Source of the DNA: Cytophagales bacterium | GTDB taxonomy: Bacteria > Bacteroidota > Bacteroidia > Cytophagales > Flammeovirgaceae | Reading direction: 5' to 3' | Assembly (NCBI GenBank): GCA_025056215.1 | Contig: JANWWC010000001.1 | Location: 372,001 to 436,000 of the forward strand | Length of the DNA: 64,000 nt | In this document: positions 8,661 through 18,887 of the stretch, in pieces | Position numbering within the stretch: the stretch's first letter is position 1 | How the letters are laid out: the number at the start of each line of letters is the position of its first letter | The notes under the pieces: model-generated | Database searches by the model: none | What the model was told of the DNA's origin: nothing | What the model saw: the letters and a program-made list of their open reading frames with translations, nothing else | Position numbers and translations under genes: made by a program

Positions 8661-11189
8661 ATGGACAACTTAGAAAGCACAGAAATTTCAGGAAATGCCG
8701 AACGCATCATTCCTATTTTTATCGAAGACGAAATGAAATCAGCATACATCGATTATTCGATGTCGGTGATTGTAAGCCGTGCTTTGCCTGATGTAAGAGA
8801 TGGTCTTAAACCTGTTCATCGTCGTGTCCTTTACGGAATGGACGAAGGCGGATTGCGTTACAACCGTCCTCATAAAAAATCGGCGCGCGTAGTAGGAGAC
8901 GTACTTGGTAAATATCACCCTCACGGTGATTCTTCTGTTTACGATACTATCGTACGAATGGCACAACCGTGGTCGCTCCGTTATCCGTTTATAGACGGAC
9001 AAGGAAACTTCGGCTCCATGGATGGCGATGCTCCTGCAGCTATGCGTTATACAGAAGTTCGCCTTACCCGGATTGCAGAAGAAATGCTTGCAGATATCGA
9101 TAAAAATACAGTCGATTTTCAGCCTAATTTTGATGATTCTACCCAAGAGCCCTCTGTGTTGCCTGCCAAGATTCCTAACTTGTTGCTCAACGGATCTTCA
9201 GGTATTGCAGTAGGCATGGCAACAAATATGGCGCCTCATAATATAGTAGAAGTATGTGATGGTATTATTGCTTACATACGCAATCGGAATATTTCGATTG
9301 CAGAACTTATGCAATACATCAAGGCTCCTGATTTCCCGACAGGAGGAATCATTTACGGATACGAAGGCGTGCGCAAAGCCTATGAAACTGGCAAAGGAAG
9401 GGTAGTAATAAGAGCAGTAGCTCACATCGAAAAAAATAAATCGGGAAGAGAACAGATTGTAGTAACAGAGGTACCTTATTTGTGCAATCCGGCAACTATG
9501 ATTGAAAAAACAGCAGAACTCGTAGCCGAAAAAAAAATTGAAGGAATCGCTGAAATCAGAGATGAAACAGACCGAAAAGGCATCCGTATTGTTTACGAAC
9601 TTAAAAAAGATGCTGATGCACAAATAGTGCTCAATACGCTATACAAGATGACAGAATTACAATCCTCTTTTAATATCAACAACATCGCCTTAGTGAAAGG
9701 GCGTCCTATGTTGTTGAATCTCAAAGAGATCATCATGTATTATGTAGAACATCGGCACGAGGTAGTGGTCAGACGCACTCAATTTGAATTAGAAAAAGCA
9801 TTAAAGCGCTCTCATATTCTCGAGGGATTCTTGAAAGCTCTTGACGTATTGGATGAAATCATTGCACTCATACGCGCTTCTGCCAACAAAGAGGAGGCTA
9901 AAGCAGAGCTCATTACACAATTCAGCTTTACAGACGTCCAAGCAGATGCTATTTTAGAAATGCGATTACAACAACTGACTGGATTAGAGCGTGAAAAAAT
10001 TCGCCAAGAATACGACGAACTTACTCAAAAAATTGAACGCCTAAAGGCTATCTTATCAAGTGAAGACTTGCGTTATCAAATTATTATTGATGAACTCAAT
10101 GAAATCAAAGAAAAATTTGGCGACAAGCGCTTAAGTAAAATTGAAATCAACGCAGAAGATTTGGACATCGAAGACATGATTCCAAACGATGAAATGGTAA
10201 TTACTATTACTCACGAGGGCTATATCAAACGAACCGCTCTCAGCGAATACCGCACTCAATCGCGCGGGGGCGTGGGAGCAAAAGGTGCGGGAGCAAAAGA
10301 AGATGACTACCCTACTCATTTGTTTGTCGCCAAAAATCATAACTATTTGCTCATTTTTACAGCAAAAGGCAAACTCTATTGGCTAAAAGCTTACAAAGTT
10401 CCTGAAGGCAATAAAACCTCGAAAGGAAGACCTATTCAAAACTTAATAGCCATTGAACCCGACGATGCTGTAAGAGCTGTAGTAAATGTCCCGACTCTTG
10501 AAGATAAAAAGTACATCACTTCGCATTATGTGATGATGTGCACTAAAAAAGGAATTGTCAAAAAAACAGAACTCTCTGAGTATGCTAACATTCGCCAAAG
10601 TGGCATCATAGCCATTCATATTGCTGAAAACGACGAACTCTACGATGCGCAACTCACAGACGGAAAATGCAATGTAATCATAGGTATAAGCAACGGCATG
10701 GCAATTCGTTTCGATGAAGAAAAAGTACGCCCTATGGGCCGCAATGCTACTGGAGTTATCGGAGTGGATTTCGACGTAGAGAAAGATCGAATCATTGGAA
10801 TGGTAACAACCTCTAATCCTCACGCTACCATTTTGGTAGTTTCTCAAAAAGGCTATGGGAAACGCACTGAATTAGAAGATTACCGCCTCACAAATCGAGG
10901 AGGAAAAGGAGTTACTACTCTAAAAGTTACTGAAAAAACAGGAGAGTTAGCCGGCATTCTCGTCGCGGACGATAGTTCCGATTTAATGATTATCACCAAA
11001 AATGGTATTGCCATTCGAATGCCTATGGCAAGCATTTCTGTAATTGGAAGGGCCACGCAAGGGGTTCGTCTCATTCGACTGAATGAAGGAGATGAAATTG
11101 CATCAGTAACGCGTATCGAGGCAGTAGAACAAGAAACTGAAACAGTTTCCCCTACCCTATTTGATGAATTTGATTCAGATGAAGCGTAA
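8661..11189 (+). CDS. gyrA: DNA gyrase subunit A
   Basis: An 842-residue type IIA topoisomerase A subunit. It makes the transient double-strand break through Tyr130 (in APAAMRYTE), working with GyrB to introduce negative supercoils. The quinolone-resistance region reads [20 protein letters not shown], with Ser91 and Asp95 at the positions of E. coli Ser83 and Asp87, so it looks wild type. The C-terminal beta-pinwheel (from about residue 505) includes [12 protein letters not shown] in the place of the GyrA box and a second glycine-rich turn, NRGGKGV. The ATG at 8661 is chosen over a TTG 21 nt upstream because MDNLE leads directly into the conserved region. The GyrA box is the main argument for gyrase over ParC; gyrB is not in the window. 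Confidence 0.95.
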   Translation: MDNLESTEISGNAERIIPIFIEDEMKSAYIDYSMSVIVSRALPDVRDGLKPVHRRVLYGMDEGGLRYNRPHKKSARVVGDVLGKYHPHGDSSVYDTIVRMAQPWSLRYPFIDGQGNFGSMDGDAPAAMRYTEVRLTRIAEEMLADIDKNTVDFQPNFDDSTQEPSVLPAKIPNLLLNGSSGIAVGMATNMAPHNIVEVCDGIIAYIRNRNISIAELMQYIKAPDFPTGGIIYGYEGVRKAYETGKGRVVIRAVAHIEKNKSGREQIVVTEVPYLCNPATMIEKTAELVAEKKIEGIAEIRDETDRKGIRIVYELKKDADAQIVLNTLYKMTELQSSFNINNIALVKGRPMLLNLKEIIMYYVEHRHEVVVRRTQFELEKALKRSHILEGFLKALDVLDEIIALIRASANKEEAKAELITQFSFTDVQADAILEMRLQQLTGLEREKIRQEYDELTQKIERLKAILSSEDLRYQIIIDELNEIKEKFGDKRLSKIEINAEDLDIEDMIPNDEMVITITHEGYIKRTALSEYRTQSRGGVGAKGAGAKEDDYPTHLFVAKNHNYLLIFTAKGKLYWLKAYKVPEGNKTSKGRPIQNLIAIEPDDAVRAVVNVPTLEDKKYITSHYVMMCTKKGIVKKTELSEYANIRQSGIIAIHIAENDELYDAQLTDGKCNVIIGISNGMAIRFDEEKVRPMGRNATGVIGVDFDVEKDRIIGMVTTSNPHATILVVSQKGYGKRTELEDYRLTNRGGKGVTTLKVTEKTGELAGILVADDSSDLMIITKNGIAIRMPMASISVIGRATQGVRLIRLNEGDEIASVTRIEAVEQETETVSPTLFDEFDSDEA

Positions 11190-11628
11190 AAGCAAGCCCC
11201 ATTTTTATTTAACACTTGGGGATTTCCCTCTTTTGCATACAACAAAAGAACCTACGTTTTTCTAAATTCTGAGGCACAAGATTGTTTCTTGCAGGAAAAA
11301 AATTCTATTCTGTGTGCGCCTCCCGATAGATTGCAATGGCATAACTTACAGAGTATTCTTTACACTAAGCAGAGAGAAGTTAAGCGTAGCTCGCCTAGTC
11401 AGATTAACTCCCTTCGCAATACCGAAAACCTGCTACCAAGCTCCCGAATAGATTTTTGTAAAGATGATATTTTCTTGCCAAAATCACGGCTGCTTCTAAG
11501 AAAGTTAAGTATTAATCTGTGATTACAAATTCTGCTCGATGATAGCATTTTAGCTCTATAACAAAGATCAGCAACAATTATGAGCATAAAAATTTTACTA
11601 CTATTCACAAAAGGTTAAACTCCTAAAT
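11190..11628. other. Non-coding gap between gyrA and the exported locus
   Basis: About 440 nt with no gene I can support. A weak inverted repeat (CCCCA ... TGGGG) just after gyrA may help end its transcript. Short open frames exist on both strands, none with recognisable protein content. Confidence 0.5.
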
Positions 11629-11659
11629 TTTGAATGCAAAGGATACTAATGTTACTTTG
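11629..11659 (+). promoter_or_regulatory. Putative promoter of the exported multidomain locus
   Basis: TTTG at 11629-11632, a 19-nt spacer, then TTACTTTG at 11652-11659, one base from the consensus TAnnTTTG. The ATG of the giant gene lies 26 nt downstream. Confidence 0.5.
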
Positions 11660-11685
11660 AATTCGAAATAAAATTGTAACGTCCG

Positions 11686-14600
11686 ATGTTTTTACGTATA
11701 TCTTTGATTGCTTTCGGAGTATGCCAATTTTTAGCGTTTGCTTTGTGGGCACAAATCAACCTTACAAGTTCTTCTAATACCTATAGTGAAAACTTTGACG
11801 CTTTATCTAACACAGGCACTTCAAATCCTTGGAGCAATAACAGCACGCTTTTAGGCTGGTATGCTCAATTTCAAACAGGAACTCTCACACAATATCGCGC
11901 AGACAATGGTTCGGGCACTACAGGTGCTTTATATAGCTTTGGAACATCTTCTTCTTCCGAACGCTCATTGGGTTCTATTGCTTCTAACACAATTAGCGGA
12001 ACTCCTCCTACTCCAGGAGTATATTATGGCATACGCATTAAAAACAATCAAACATCGTCGCCTATTACGTCCTTATCGATAAACTTTGTTTTAGAACAAT
12101 GGCGAAACGGAGGGTCTGACGTCAAAGATACAATATATTTTCAATACCTTTTAAATGCAGATTCTATAAAAGGACCTCTTACGAGTTGGTCAAGTATCGA
12201 TACACTCACTTCTCTTGTTTCCTCTTCATCGGCTTCAGCGTTAGACGGAAATTCACCGACTAATCGCATTACAAAAAGTTATACGCTTAATCTTACCATT
12301 CCTTCAGGGCAAGAAATTTGGATTCGTTGGGTAGATTTGAACAAAATAGGAAATGATGACGGTTTAGCAATTGACGACTTTTCTATTACAGCTACTTTCG
12401 GAAGTTCCTCCATCAAACCAGAGCCCTCCAATCACGTTACGGGGCTTTCTATCACAGATAGCACCACTACAAGCCTTACTCTTAGTTGGACAGCTTCTAT
12501 TCCTGGTTCCCAAGCGCCTGATGGCTATTTGGTAAAAGGCTCTACTTCTACTGTCGCAGATCCAACTGACGGAGTAGTGGAAACAAGCGGCATCTTTGCC
12601 TATACTACTAATACCACCGTTGTAATAAGCGGACTTACACCTAACACCCAATACAATTTTAAAGTATTCCCTTATACAAACTCAGGAACAAATATCGATT
12701 ACAAAATAGCGGGCGCACCAGGTGTCAGTGGAAAGACGAAATCTTCTGCGACACCTCAGTTTATGTTTACGCAATATTACGAAGGAAAAACAGGTGACAA
12801 TTCTAAGTGGTTGGAGATTAAAAATGTGGGCTCAACTTCTTTCGACGCTAATACAAATCCTTTATTTGTAGCTTACTTCGGCAATACCACTTCTTCCACC
12901 GATCTTACTACTGCAACTCCTACACCTGGCAGACAATACAAGTTCACAGGAATAATTCCTGCAGGAGGTATCATTTTGCTAAAAAATGGAACTGCTCCTC
13001 CTAATCCTTCTTATGCAAGTGCATTAGGTGATAGCACTCCTGCCTGCTTTTTTAATGGAGATGACATTTTAGTGCTTTCTACAGATACTATGCCTGGTAG
13101 TGTTTGGACAAATCGCATTGATGTACTAGGAAGCTTAGGAAATTGGGGAACAGATACATCATTCGTTAGAAAAGCTACCGTGACGAGCCCTAATATAAAC
13201 TTTACACTCTCAGAGTGGGATGGGCTTTCTAATACCGCAGTCCAAACTGCAGCGCCCAATACAAATCCTCGTTTAGGTTATCATGAATTCTCTTCTATTA
13301 AGCCAGAGCCCTCCAATCACGTTACGGGGCTTTCTATTACAGATAGCACCACTACAAGCCTTACTCTTAGTTGGACAGCTTCTATTCCTGGTTCCCAAGC
13401 GCCTGATGGCTATTTGGTAAAAGGCTCTACTTCTACTGTCGCAGATCCAACTGACGGAGTAGTGGAAACAAGCGGCATCTTTGCCTATACTACTAATACC
13501 ACCGTTGTAATAAGCGGACTTACACCTAACACCCAATACAATTTTAAAGTATTCCCTTATACAAACTCAGGAACAAATATCGATTACAAAATAGCGAGCG
13601 CACCAGGTGTCAGTGGAAAGACAAAGGTTTCTGCACCCTTGACGCCAGTCCCTATTTCGACCATACGACCCATCCAAGCGAATGGAGAACCCACTGAAAT
13701 GGGCAATACAGTTGTGTTGAGAGGAACCTTTCACGGAGCGAATACAGTAGCTTCCACTTCTACAGAAACCAATCGATTCCAGTATTATTTAATAGATGAA
13801 ACAGCAGGTGTTACAGTGCGAAATGCGTCTAATACAAATCCTCCTCACGTTTATAAAGACTTTGGAACGAAATTTCAGGAGGGAGATTCTGTACTTTTGC
13901 GCGGCAAAGTATCTGTATTTAGAGGACTTACTCAAATTCAAAGTATCGATACTGTAATTTTAATTGCTTCAGGGCGCCCTCGAAAAACTCCTCGCCTAGT
14001 ACTTGGATTAAGCTCTGATACGATAGGAGAACTTACTGAATCCGATTACATCGAACTTACAAATGTAACCATTCCAAACACATCTCAATGGATAGGAAAT
14101 TCTACGAATACTAGCGGATTCAATGTCAACATTACTTACGGACCTGCTAATAAGCCTCTTATTATGCGTATAGATGGATTTACAGAATTAGCTAAAAAAA
14201 CCTATACAGAAGTATTTGGAACAGTCACTTCTGGCATTACTATCCGAGGATTTGGAGGACAATTCGCTGGAACATCGACGCCTTACGTAGGTGGCTATCA
14301 GTTTTTACCTCACTACGCAGCAGATATTTTTGTTTCTCCACCTTTAAAATCTGAACCGAGTCACCATGTAACAGGACTCTCTATTACAGATAGCACTACT
14401 ACAAGCCTCACTCTGAGTTGGACACCTTCTGCTCCTGGCTCGCAAGCTCCCGATGGCTACTTAGTCAAAGGTTCCACATCAGCTGTTACTGACCCCACCA
14501 ATAATACCGTAGAAACTACTGGAATATTTTTATATGTCTCAGGGAATACTGCTACTATTTCGGGATTATCTCCTAATACTACTTATAACTTCAAAGTATA

Positions 14601-17600
14601 CCCATTCACTACCGTAGGCAACAATATTACTTATAAAACAACAGGTGCGCCTTCTATTTCAGGAAAAACAAAAGTAGGTTCTCTTCCTCTTGCAAATATC
14701 TCTGTTACTTCATCTTTGAGAACTTACACTCAAAACTTCAACACATTGCCTACTAGCGCAACAAACAATCAAAGTTTTACATGGCAAAACGACAATACAC
14801 TTGAAGGCTGGTTTGTAGGAAGTGCATCAGGCTCTTTTGTCGTACGCATCTCGGACGGAAGCGACCTTTCTTCTGGTAGCTATGGAGGAGGAATTTATAG
14901 TCTAGGACAACTTAATAGCACAGAAAGAGCTTTAGGCTCGGTATCTTCTGGAACACCTCGTTGGATGTTTTACGGCGTTAGGTTTATCAACAACGTAAGT
15001 GCCGACTCTACTATTAGCGCTATACAAATCAGCTATACAGGAGAACAATGGAGAAACACTAAAACTGACCCGGATTCTTTGATTTTTCAATATAAAATTA
15101 ATCCAACTCAAATTACGGATTCGATTACAGATTGGATTACAGTAGATAACTTGCGATTTGTTACTCCTACTAACGGAGGAACACCCGGTGGATTAGATGG
15201 CAATGCAACTCCTAATCGAGTTTTTATTTCTCACACTATTACAGGAATTAACGTGCCCTTCGGACAGCAAATTTGGATTCGCTGGGTAGATAGAGATAAC
15301 ATCGGTACAGACCACATGCTCGGCATTGACGACCTTACTGTAAACTTTACAATTTCGGCAGCTGTTGCACTAGAAACAGAACCATCTCATCATATTATCA
15401 ACCTTGCAGGAACTGCTAATTCACAAAATAGCATTACCCTGAACTGGCAGCTACCCACTGGTGGAAACCCCGCTGACGGTTATCTCATCAAAGCATCGAC
15501 TACCACACCTACTCCCCCAACAGACGGAATAGACGAGCCTACTTCTACATTAGTAATAAAAGCAGGAGCTTTGGCAACATCCGCCACTTTTAATGGCTTG
15601 TCGCCCGCTACTACTTATCGATTTAACGTTTACCCGTTTGCGGGCAGTGGAGCAAGCATCAACTACAAAACTGATGGCACGGTACCAAGTGTACAAATAA
15701 CTACCTTGGCTCCAACGCCTCCAGCTATTCCGATTACTACCATTGCTCAAGCAAGACAGAAAAAAGTTGGGGATAGTGTCGCTTTCCGCGCCATTGTTTC
15801 AGCCGGAAAAGTAGGTACGAGAAACGACATTTTTGGAAGTTATTTCCGAGCGCGTTACGTACAAGATACCACTGCTGGAATAGTAGTGGATGCAATTGCC
15901 AGTGGCGGAAATAGAACTAAACTCACTAGCTTACAGCGCGGCGATAGCGTGTTAATTCGCGGAAGGCTCAACAAATTCGACTCTTTGCTTCAAGTGCAGC
16001 CATTTACTGCAGAAGATCCGTTTTTTATTACAATTCTTTCTACTGGAAATCCAGAGCCTCAACCTTTAAAAGTAATTTCTTTTGATGAATTTAATCTCGC
16101 CAACGAAGGGCGATTAATTAGAATTGATAGCGTCCTGATTACAGATCCGCGCGCAGTGTTTGCAGGAGGAGGTTCTGCAGGAAATTTTGAGATTCAAAAA
16201 CCAAGTGTAGCAAGTAGTCTGCAAACTTCCGTGTTGCGCATTGGCGATGCAGTCCATGAATTAGTGGGAATGCCAGTGCCACGCGCCATGGTAAGCATTA
16301 CTGGCGTGTTGGGAAATTACAGAAACACCTTTCAATTGCAGCCACGCGTTCCCGAGGATATTCAAATCTTAACCAACACCATTACACAACCTACTATTTT
16401 TCTTTCTGTTCCAATTACAGGAATCATTTTCGAGAACGTGAACGCAGGAAATGCTAGCGTAGCTCAACAAATTGGAATTAGCGGATATAAACTTATAGAT
16501 AGCATACGAATAAGAGTACCCCTTCATTTCGAGGTAGATACAAGTTCATCGTTCACAAATCCGATTACAGGTAACAACGTTCTCGCTCTGCCAAGAAATG
16601 CAGATAGCACTATTTCAAGAAGCATTTTTGTTCGGTTTAAGCCCACAATGGCTAACGGTGCTGTCATTAGGGCTAATTTGATGTTTTCTTCTACTGGAGC
16701 AGAAACTATCAACCTTCCACTTCAAGGACAAGAAGGTCCTAAAATTATCCTCTCTACAACTTCTCTACCCAGTTTTGGGATTGTGCGCTCTGGCAATCAC
16801 TCCTCGTTTAGAGCCTATCATATTAGTGCACAGGCACTCTTGGATAGTGTAAGAATTACAGCAGGAACTCATTTCGAAATCTCGCAAGATTCGTTAGGAA
16901 CCTATTCTAAAAGAATTGTATTGCCACCTTCTGCTTTCAGCGCTTCTCAAAGAATTTATGTAAGGTTCAAGCCTGAAGCAATTATCAATTCAAACGGAAA
17001 TCCTGTAAGTTTATCTAGTGTAATTACTCATACATCGTTGAAAGCTCAAACTGCTATTCTCAACGTGATAGGCTCCGAGGGAATTTCTCCCACTATGCTT
17101 TTCTACGAGGATTTTGACACAACTTGTTTCCCAAATATTAATATGTTTTCTTTCAGCGTAAGAGGATCGGAAGCTTGGAGATGTCGCCTTGAAACAGGAA
17201 GAGGAGGTCTCGATGAAACAACAGGAGCTCAAATGAGCGGATACAACGGAGTAACAAATGTTCCTAACGAAGATTGGCTCATTACTCGAGGAATTGCTCT
17301 TCCGAACGCAGAAACTTTCCTTTCGTTTTATTTACGAAAAGAGTTTACAGGAAGAGACCTACGAGTTCTCATTTCAGATAATTACGTATTTGGAAACTCT
17401 CCTAAAACAGCTACGTGGGATACACTTCCTTCTAATATCGTATCGGGTCAGTCTGCTAATTGGCGCGAATATAGAAACATTAGCTTAGAAGCATATCGCA
17501 ACAAAACTATTAGCATTGCTTTCTACTACGTTTCTGATAGTTCAGAAGCTGCCCGCATTACTATCGATATTGTGCGCGTTACTACAACCCGCGTCACAGA

Positions 17601-18849
17601 TCCTACTGAAATTACAGCAGTTTTAACATCTTTAAGGCAATATAAATATGAAAATAGTACCAATGCAGAAGTATCAGTTCGAACATCAAGAGCTTTGCCA
17701 TTTGACCAGAAAGTATACGTGTCAGTAACCAAAAGTGCGAACGCAATTTATGGAACGGATTATACTACTATCCCTGCAGAACAAAATCATGAAATTATAT
17801 TTACCATTCCGTCTAATTCTACATCGGCAAGTTTAGTCGTAAATCTTCTTAATGATAACATAGAAGAAGATTTTGATACACTCTATTTTACAATCCGCGC
17901 TATAGAAGGAGGTGCCAAAATCAAACCCGATAGTGCTTTACATACTTTTATTATTGTAGACGATGAAGTTCGTACGAGTCTAAAAATCGCTGATTTGCGC
18001 CAAAATACATTAGAGGGAGTTTCTAAATATAATCTCTTTTTGGTAGCTAATATTACGGGAACAGTTCACGGCATTAATTATGCTACTGATGGAAAATTAG
18101 AGTTTAGAGTTATTGACATCTCAACAAGACAAGCTATTACAGTTCAAACAAGTTCGCCATTCTCAGGATATACAGTAAGAGAAGGCGATAACATCCGTGT
18201 TAGCGGAACAGTAAAAACTATAAATGGTCTAACAATTCTCGAACCTACGAGCATTGTTGTAGTTGGAAATACTCCGACTGTCTCCCCGCGCAGCATTTTA
18301 CTTTCCAAATTAGACGAAATGATGGAAAGTGATTTAATTAAATTAGAAAAAGTAACTATTCGAAGAATTTTAGAAGCCAATCAAGGCAAACTCATCACTC
18401 TCTGGGACGGAAAAAATGAATTGCTAATGTGGATTCCTAACCATTTGCCTTTAGCTTCTACTATTGCAGGATTTACAAACAAACTTATTAATGTCACTGG
18501 GTTTGTAACTCAGATAGATTCTACAAGCCCCTATGACGATGGTTATATGATTTTGCCTCGCACCTCTTCTGATATTCAAGTACTCACTGCAACTGAATCG
18601 ACAGAAGAACGACAAGAAGATTCTCAACCAAAAGCATATTTAAATATTTATCCTAATCCGGCACTTAATACAGTGTTTGTAGAAACGTCCGAAAACCAAC
18701 ACTTGCAAGTATACGACGTTGCAGGTAGCTTACTGCTAAATATCGAGCTTTATGAAGGTATCAACTTCATAGATGTGAGCCATTTGCCGAATGGCGTATA
18801 CATTTTCAAAACTTATCGTCAACACTCTAAAGTTACTATTTCCCGATAA
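11686..18849 (+). CDS. Giant exported multidomain protein with fibronectin III repeats and T9SS sorting domain
   Basis: A 2387-residue protein with a signal peptide ending near ALWAQ. Visible modules in order: an ENFDAL-type jelly-roll domain (about 28-235); an Fn3 domain (about 244-352); an LTD-like segment with FMFTQYYEGKTGDNSKWLEI (about 355-535); a near-identical Fn3 copy (about 539-647); an OB-fold-like domain (about 650-885); Fn3 copy three (about 889-999); a second jelly-roll similar to the first (about 1005-1225); Fn3 copy four (about 1232-1342); another OB-like domain; two Ig-like segments; a choice-of-anchor J-type domain (about 1806-1969); a Calx-beta-like repeat (about 1979-2092); an OB-like domain; and a T9SS type A sorting domain (about 2319-2387, with IYPNPA and LPNGVYIFKT). 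It probably sits on the cell surface or is released. Adhesion or substrate binding is inferred; no catalytic centre was recognised. The PLD-fold gene follows 38 nt later. Confidence 0.85.
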   Translation: MFLRISLIAFGVCQFLAFALWAQINLTSSSNTYSENFDALSNTGTSNPWSNNSTLLGWYAQFQTGTLTQYRADNGSGTTGALYSFGTSSSSERSLGSIASNTISGTPPTPGVYYGIRIKNNQTSSPITSLSINFVLEQWRNGGSDVKDTIYFQYLLNADSIKGPLTSWSSIDTLTSLVSSSSASALDGNSPTNRITKSYTLNLTIPSGQEIWIRWVDLNKIGNDDGLAIDDFSITATFGSSSIKPEPSNHVTGLSITDSTTTSLTLSWTASIPGSQAPDGYLVKGSTSTVADPTDGVVETSGIFAYTTNTTVVISGLTPNTQYNFKVFPYTNSGTNIDYKIAGAPGVSGKTKSSATPQFMFTQYYEGKTGDNSKWLEIKNVGSTSFDANTNPLFVAYFGNTTSSTDLTTATPTPGRQYKFTGIIPAGGIILLKNGTAPPNPSYASALGDSTPACFFNGDDILVLSTDTMPGSVWTNRIDVLGSLGNWGTDTSFVRKATVTSPNINFTLSEWDGLSNTAVQTAAPNTNPRLGYHEFSSIKPEPSNHVTGLSITDSTTTSLTLSWTASIPGSQAPDGYLVKGSTSTVADPTDGVVETSGIFAYTTNTTVVISGLTPNTQYNFKVFPYTNSGTNIDYKIASAPGVSGKTKVSAPLTPVPISTIRPIQANGEPTEMGNTVVLRGTFHGANTVASTSTETNRFQYYLIDETAGVTVRNASNTNPPHVYKDFGTKFQEGDSVLLRGKVSVFRGLTQIQSIDTVILIASGRPRKTPRLVLGLSSDTIGELTESDYIELTNVTIPNTSQWIGNSTNTSGFNVNITYGPANKPLIMRIDGFTELAKKTYTEVFGTVTSGITIRGFGGQFAGTSTPYVGGYQFLPHYAADIFVSPPLKSEPSHHVTGLSITDSTTTSLTLSWTPSAPGSQAPDGYLVKGSTSAVTDPTNNTVETTGIFLYVSGNTATISGLSPNTTYNFKVYPFTTVGNNITYKTTGAPSISGKTKVGSLPLANISVTSSLRTYTQNFNTLPTSATNNQSFTWQNDNTLEGWFVGSASGSFVVRISDGSDLSSGSYGGGIYSLGQLNSTERALGSVSSGTPRWMFYGVRFINNVSADSTISAIQISYTGEQWRNTKTDPDSLIFQYKINPTQITDSITDWITVDNLRFVTPTNGGTPGGLDGNATPNRVFISHTITGINVPFGQQIWIRWVDRDNIGTDHMLGIDDLTVNFTISAAVALETEPSHHIINLAGTANSQNSITLNWQLPTGGNPADGYLIKASTTTPTPPTDGIDEPTSTLVIKAGALATSATFNGLSPATTYRFNVYPFAGSGASINYKTDGTVPSVQITTLAPTPPAIPITTIAQARQKKVGDSVAFRAIVSAGKVGTRNDIFGSYFRARYVQDTTAGIVVDAIASGGNRTKLTSLQRGDSVLIRGRLNKFDSLLQVQPFTAEDPFFITILSTGNPEPQPLKVISFDEFNLANEGRLIRIDSVLITDPRAVFAGGGSAGNFEIQKPSVASSLQTSVLRIGDAVHELVGMPVPRAMVSITGVLGNYRNTFQLQPRVPEDIQILTNTITQPTIFLSVPITGIIFENVNAGNASVAQQIGISGYKLIDSIRIRVPLHFEVDTSSSFTNPITGNNVLALPRNADSTISRSIFVRFKPTMANGAVIRANLMFSSTGAETINLPLQGQEGPKIILSTTSLPSFGIVRSGNHSSFRAYHISAQALLDSVRITAGTHFEISQDSLGTYSKRIVLPPSAFSASQRIYVRFKPEAIINSNGNPVSLSSVITHTSLKAQTAILNVIGSEGISPTMLFYEDFDTTCFPNINMFSFSVRGSEAWRCRLETGRGGLDETTGAQMSGYNGVTNVPNEDWLITRGIALPNAETFLSFYLRKEFTGRDLRVLISDNYVFGNSPKTATWDTLPSNIVSGQSANWREYRNISLEAYRNKTISIAFYYVSDSSEAARITIDIVRVTTTRVTDPTEITAVLTSLRQYKYENSTNAEVSVRTSRALPFDQKVYVSVTKSANAIYGTDYTTIPAEQNHEIIFTIPSNSTSASLVVNLLNDNIEEDFDTLYFTIRAIEGGAKIKPDSALHTFIIVDDEVRTSLKIADLRQNTLEGVSKYNLFLVANITGTVHGINYATDGKLEFRVIDISTRQAITVQTSSPFSGYTVREGDNIRVSGTVKTINGLTILEPTSIVVVGNTPTVSPRSILLSKLDEMMESDLIKLEKVTIRRILEANQGKLITLWDGKNELLMWIPNHLPLASTIAGFTNKLINVTGFVTQIDSTSPYDDGYMILPRTSSDIQVLTATESTEERQEDSQPKAYLNIYPNPALNTVFVETSENQHLQVYDVAGSLLLNIELYEGINFIDVSHLPNGVYIFKTYRQHSKVTISR
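12415..12740 (+). repeat. Fn3-encoding direct repeat, copy A
   Basis: This segment recurs 885 nt downstream (13300-13625). I count two differences over the central 310 bases (C/T near 12459, G/A near 12712), plus a few at the edges. The spacing is a multiple of three, so recombination between copies would keep the reading frame. Confidence 0.95.
13300..13625 (+). repeat. Fn3-encoding direct repeat, copy B
   Basis: Second copy of the repeat at 12415-12740, in the same frame. The proteins differ by one residue (IAGAPG in copy A, IASAPG here). The third and fourth Fn3 domains of the gene are clearly more diverged. Confidence 0.95.
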
Positions 18850-18887
18850 AACTTCATTTTGACATGATCATTAAGGATTTTATTCAC

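Noticed and set aside
11399-11608. 69-codon minus-strand frame between gyrA and the giant gene
   Set aside because: No signal peptide, motif or neighbour supports it; its composition fits chance reading of AT-rich DNA.
12364-13536. Two similar minus-strand frames inside the giant gene
   Set aside because: They are mirror readings of the duplicated Fn3 DNA, similar only because the repeat is duplicated.
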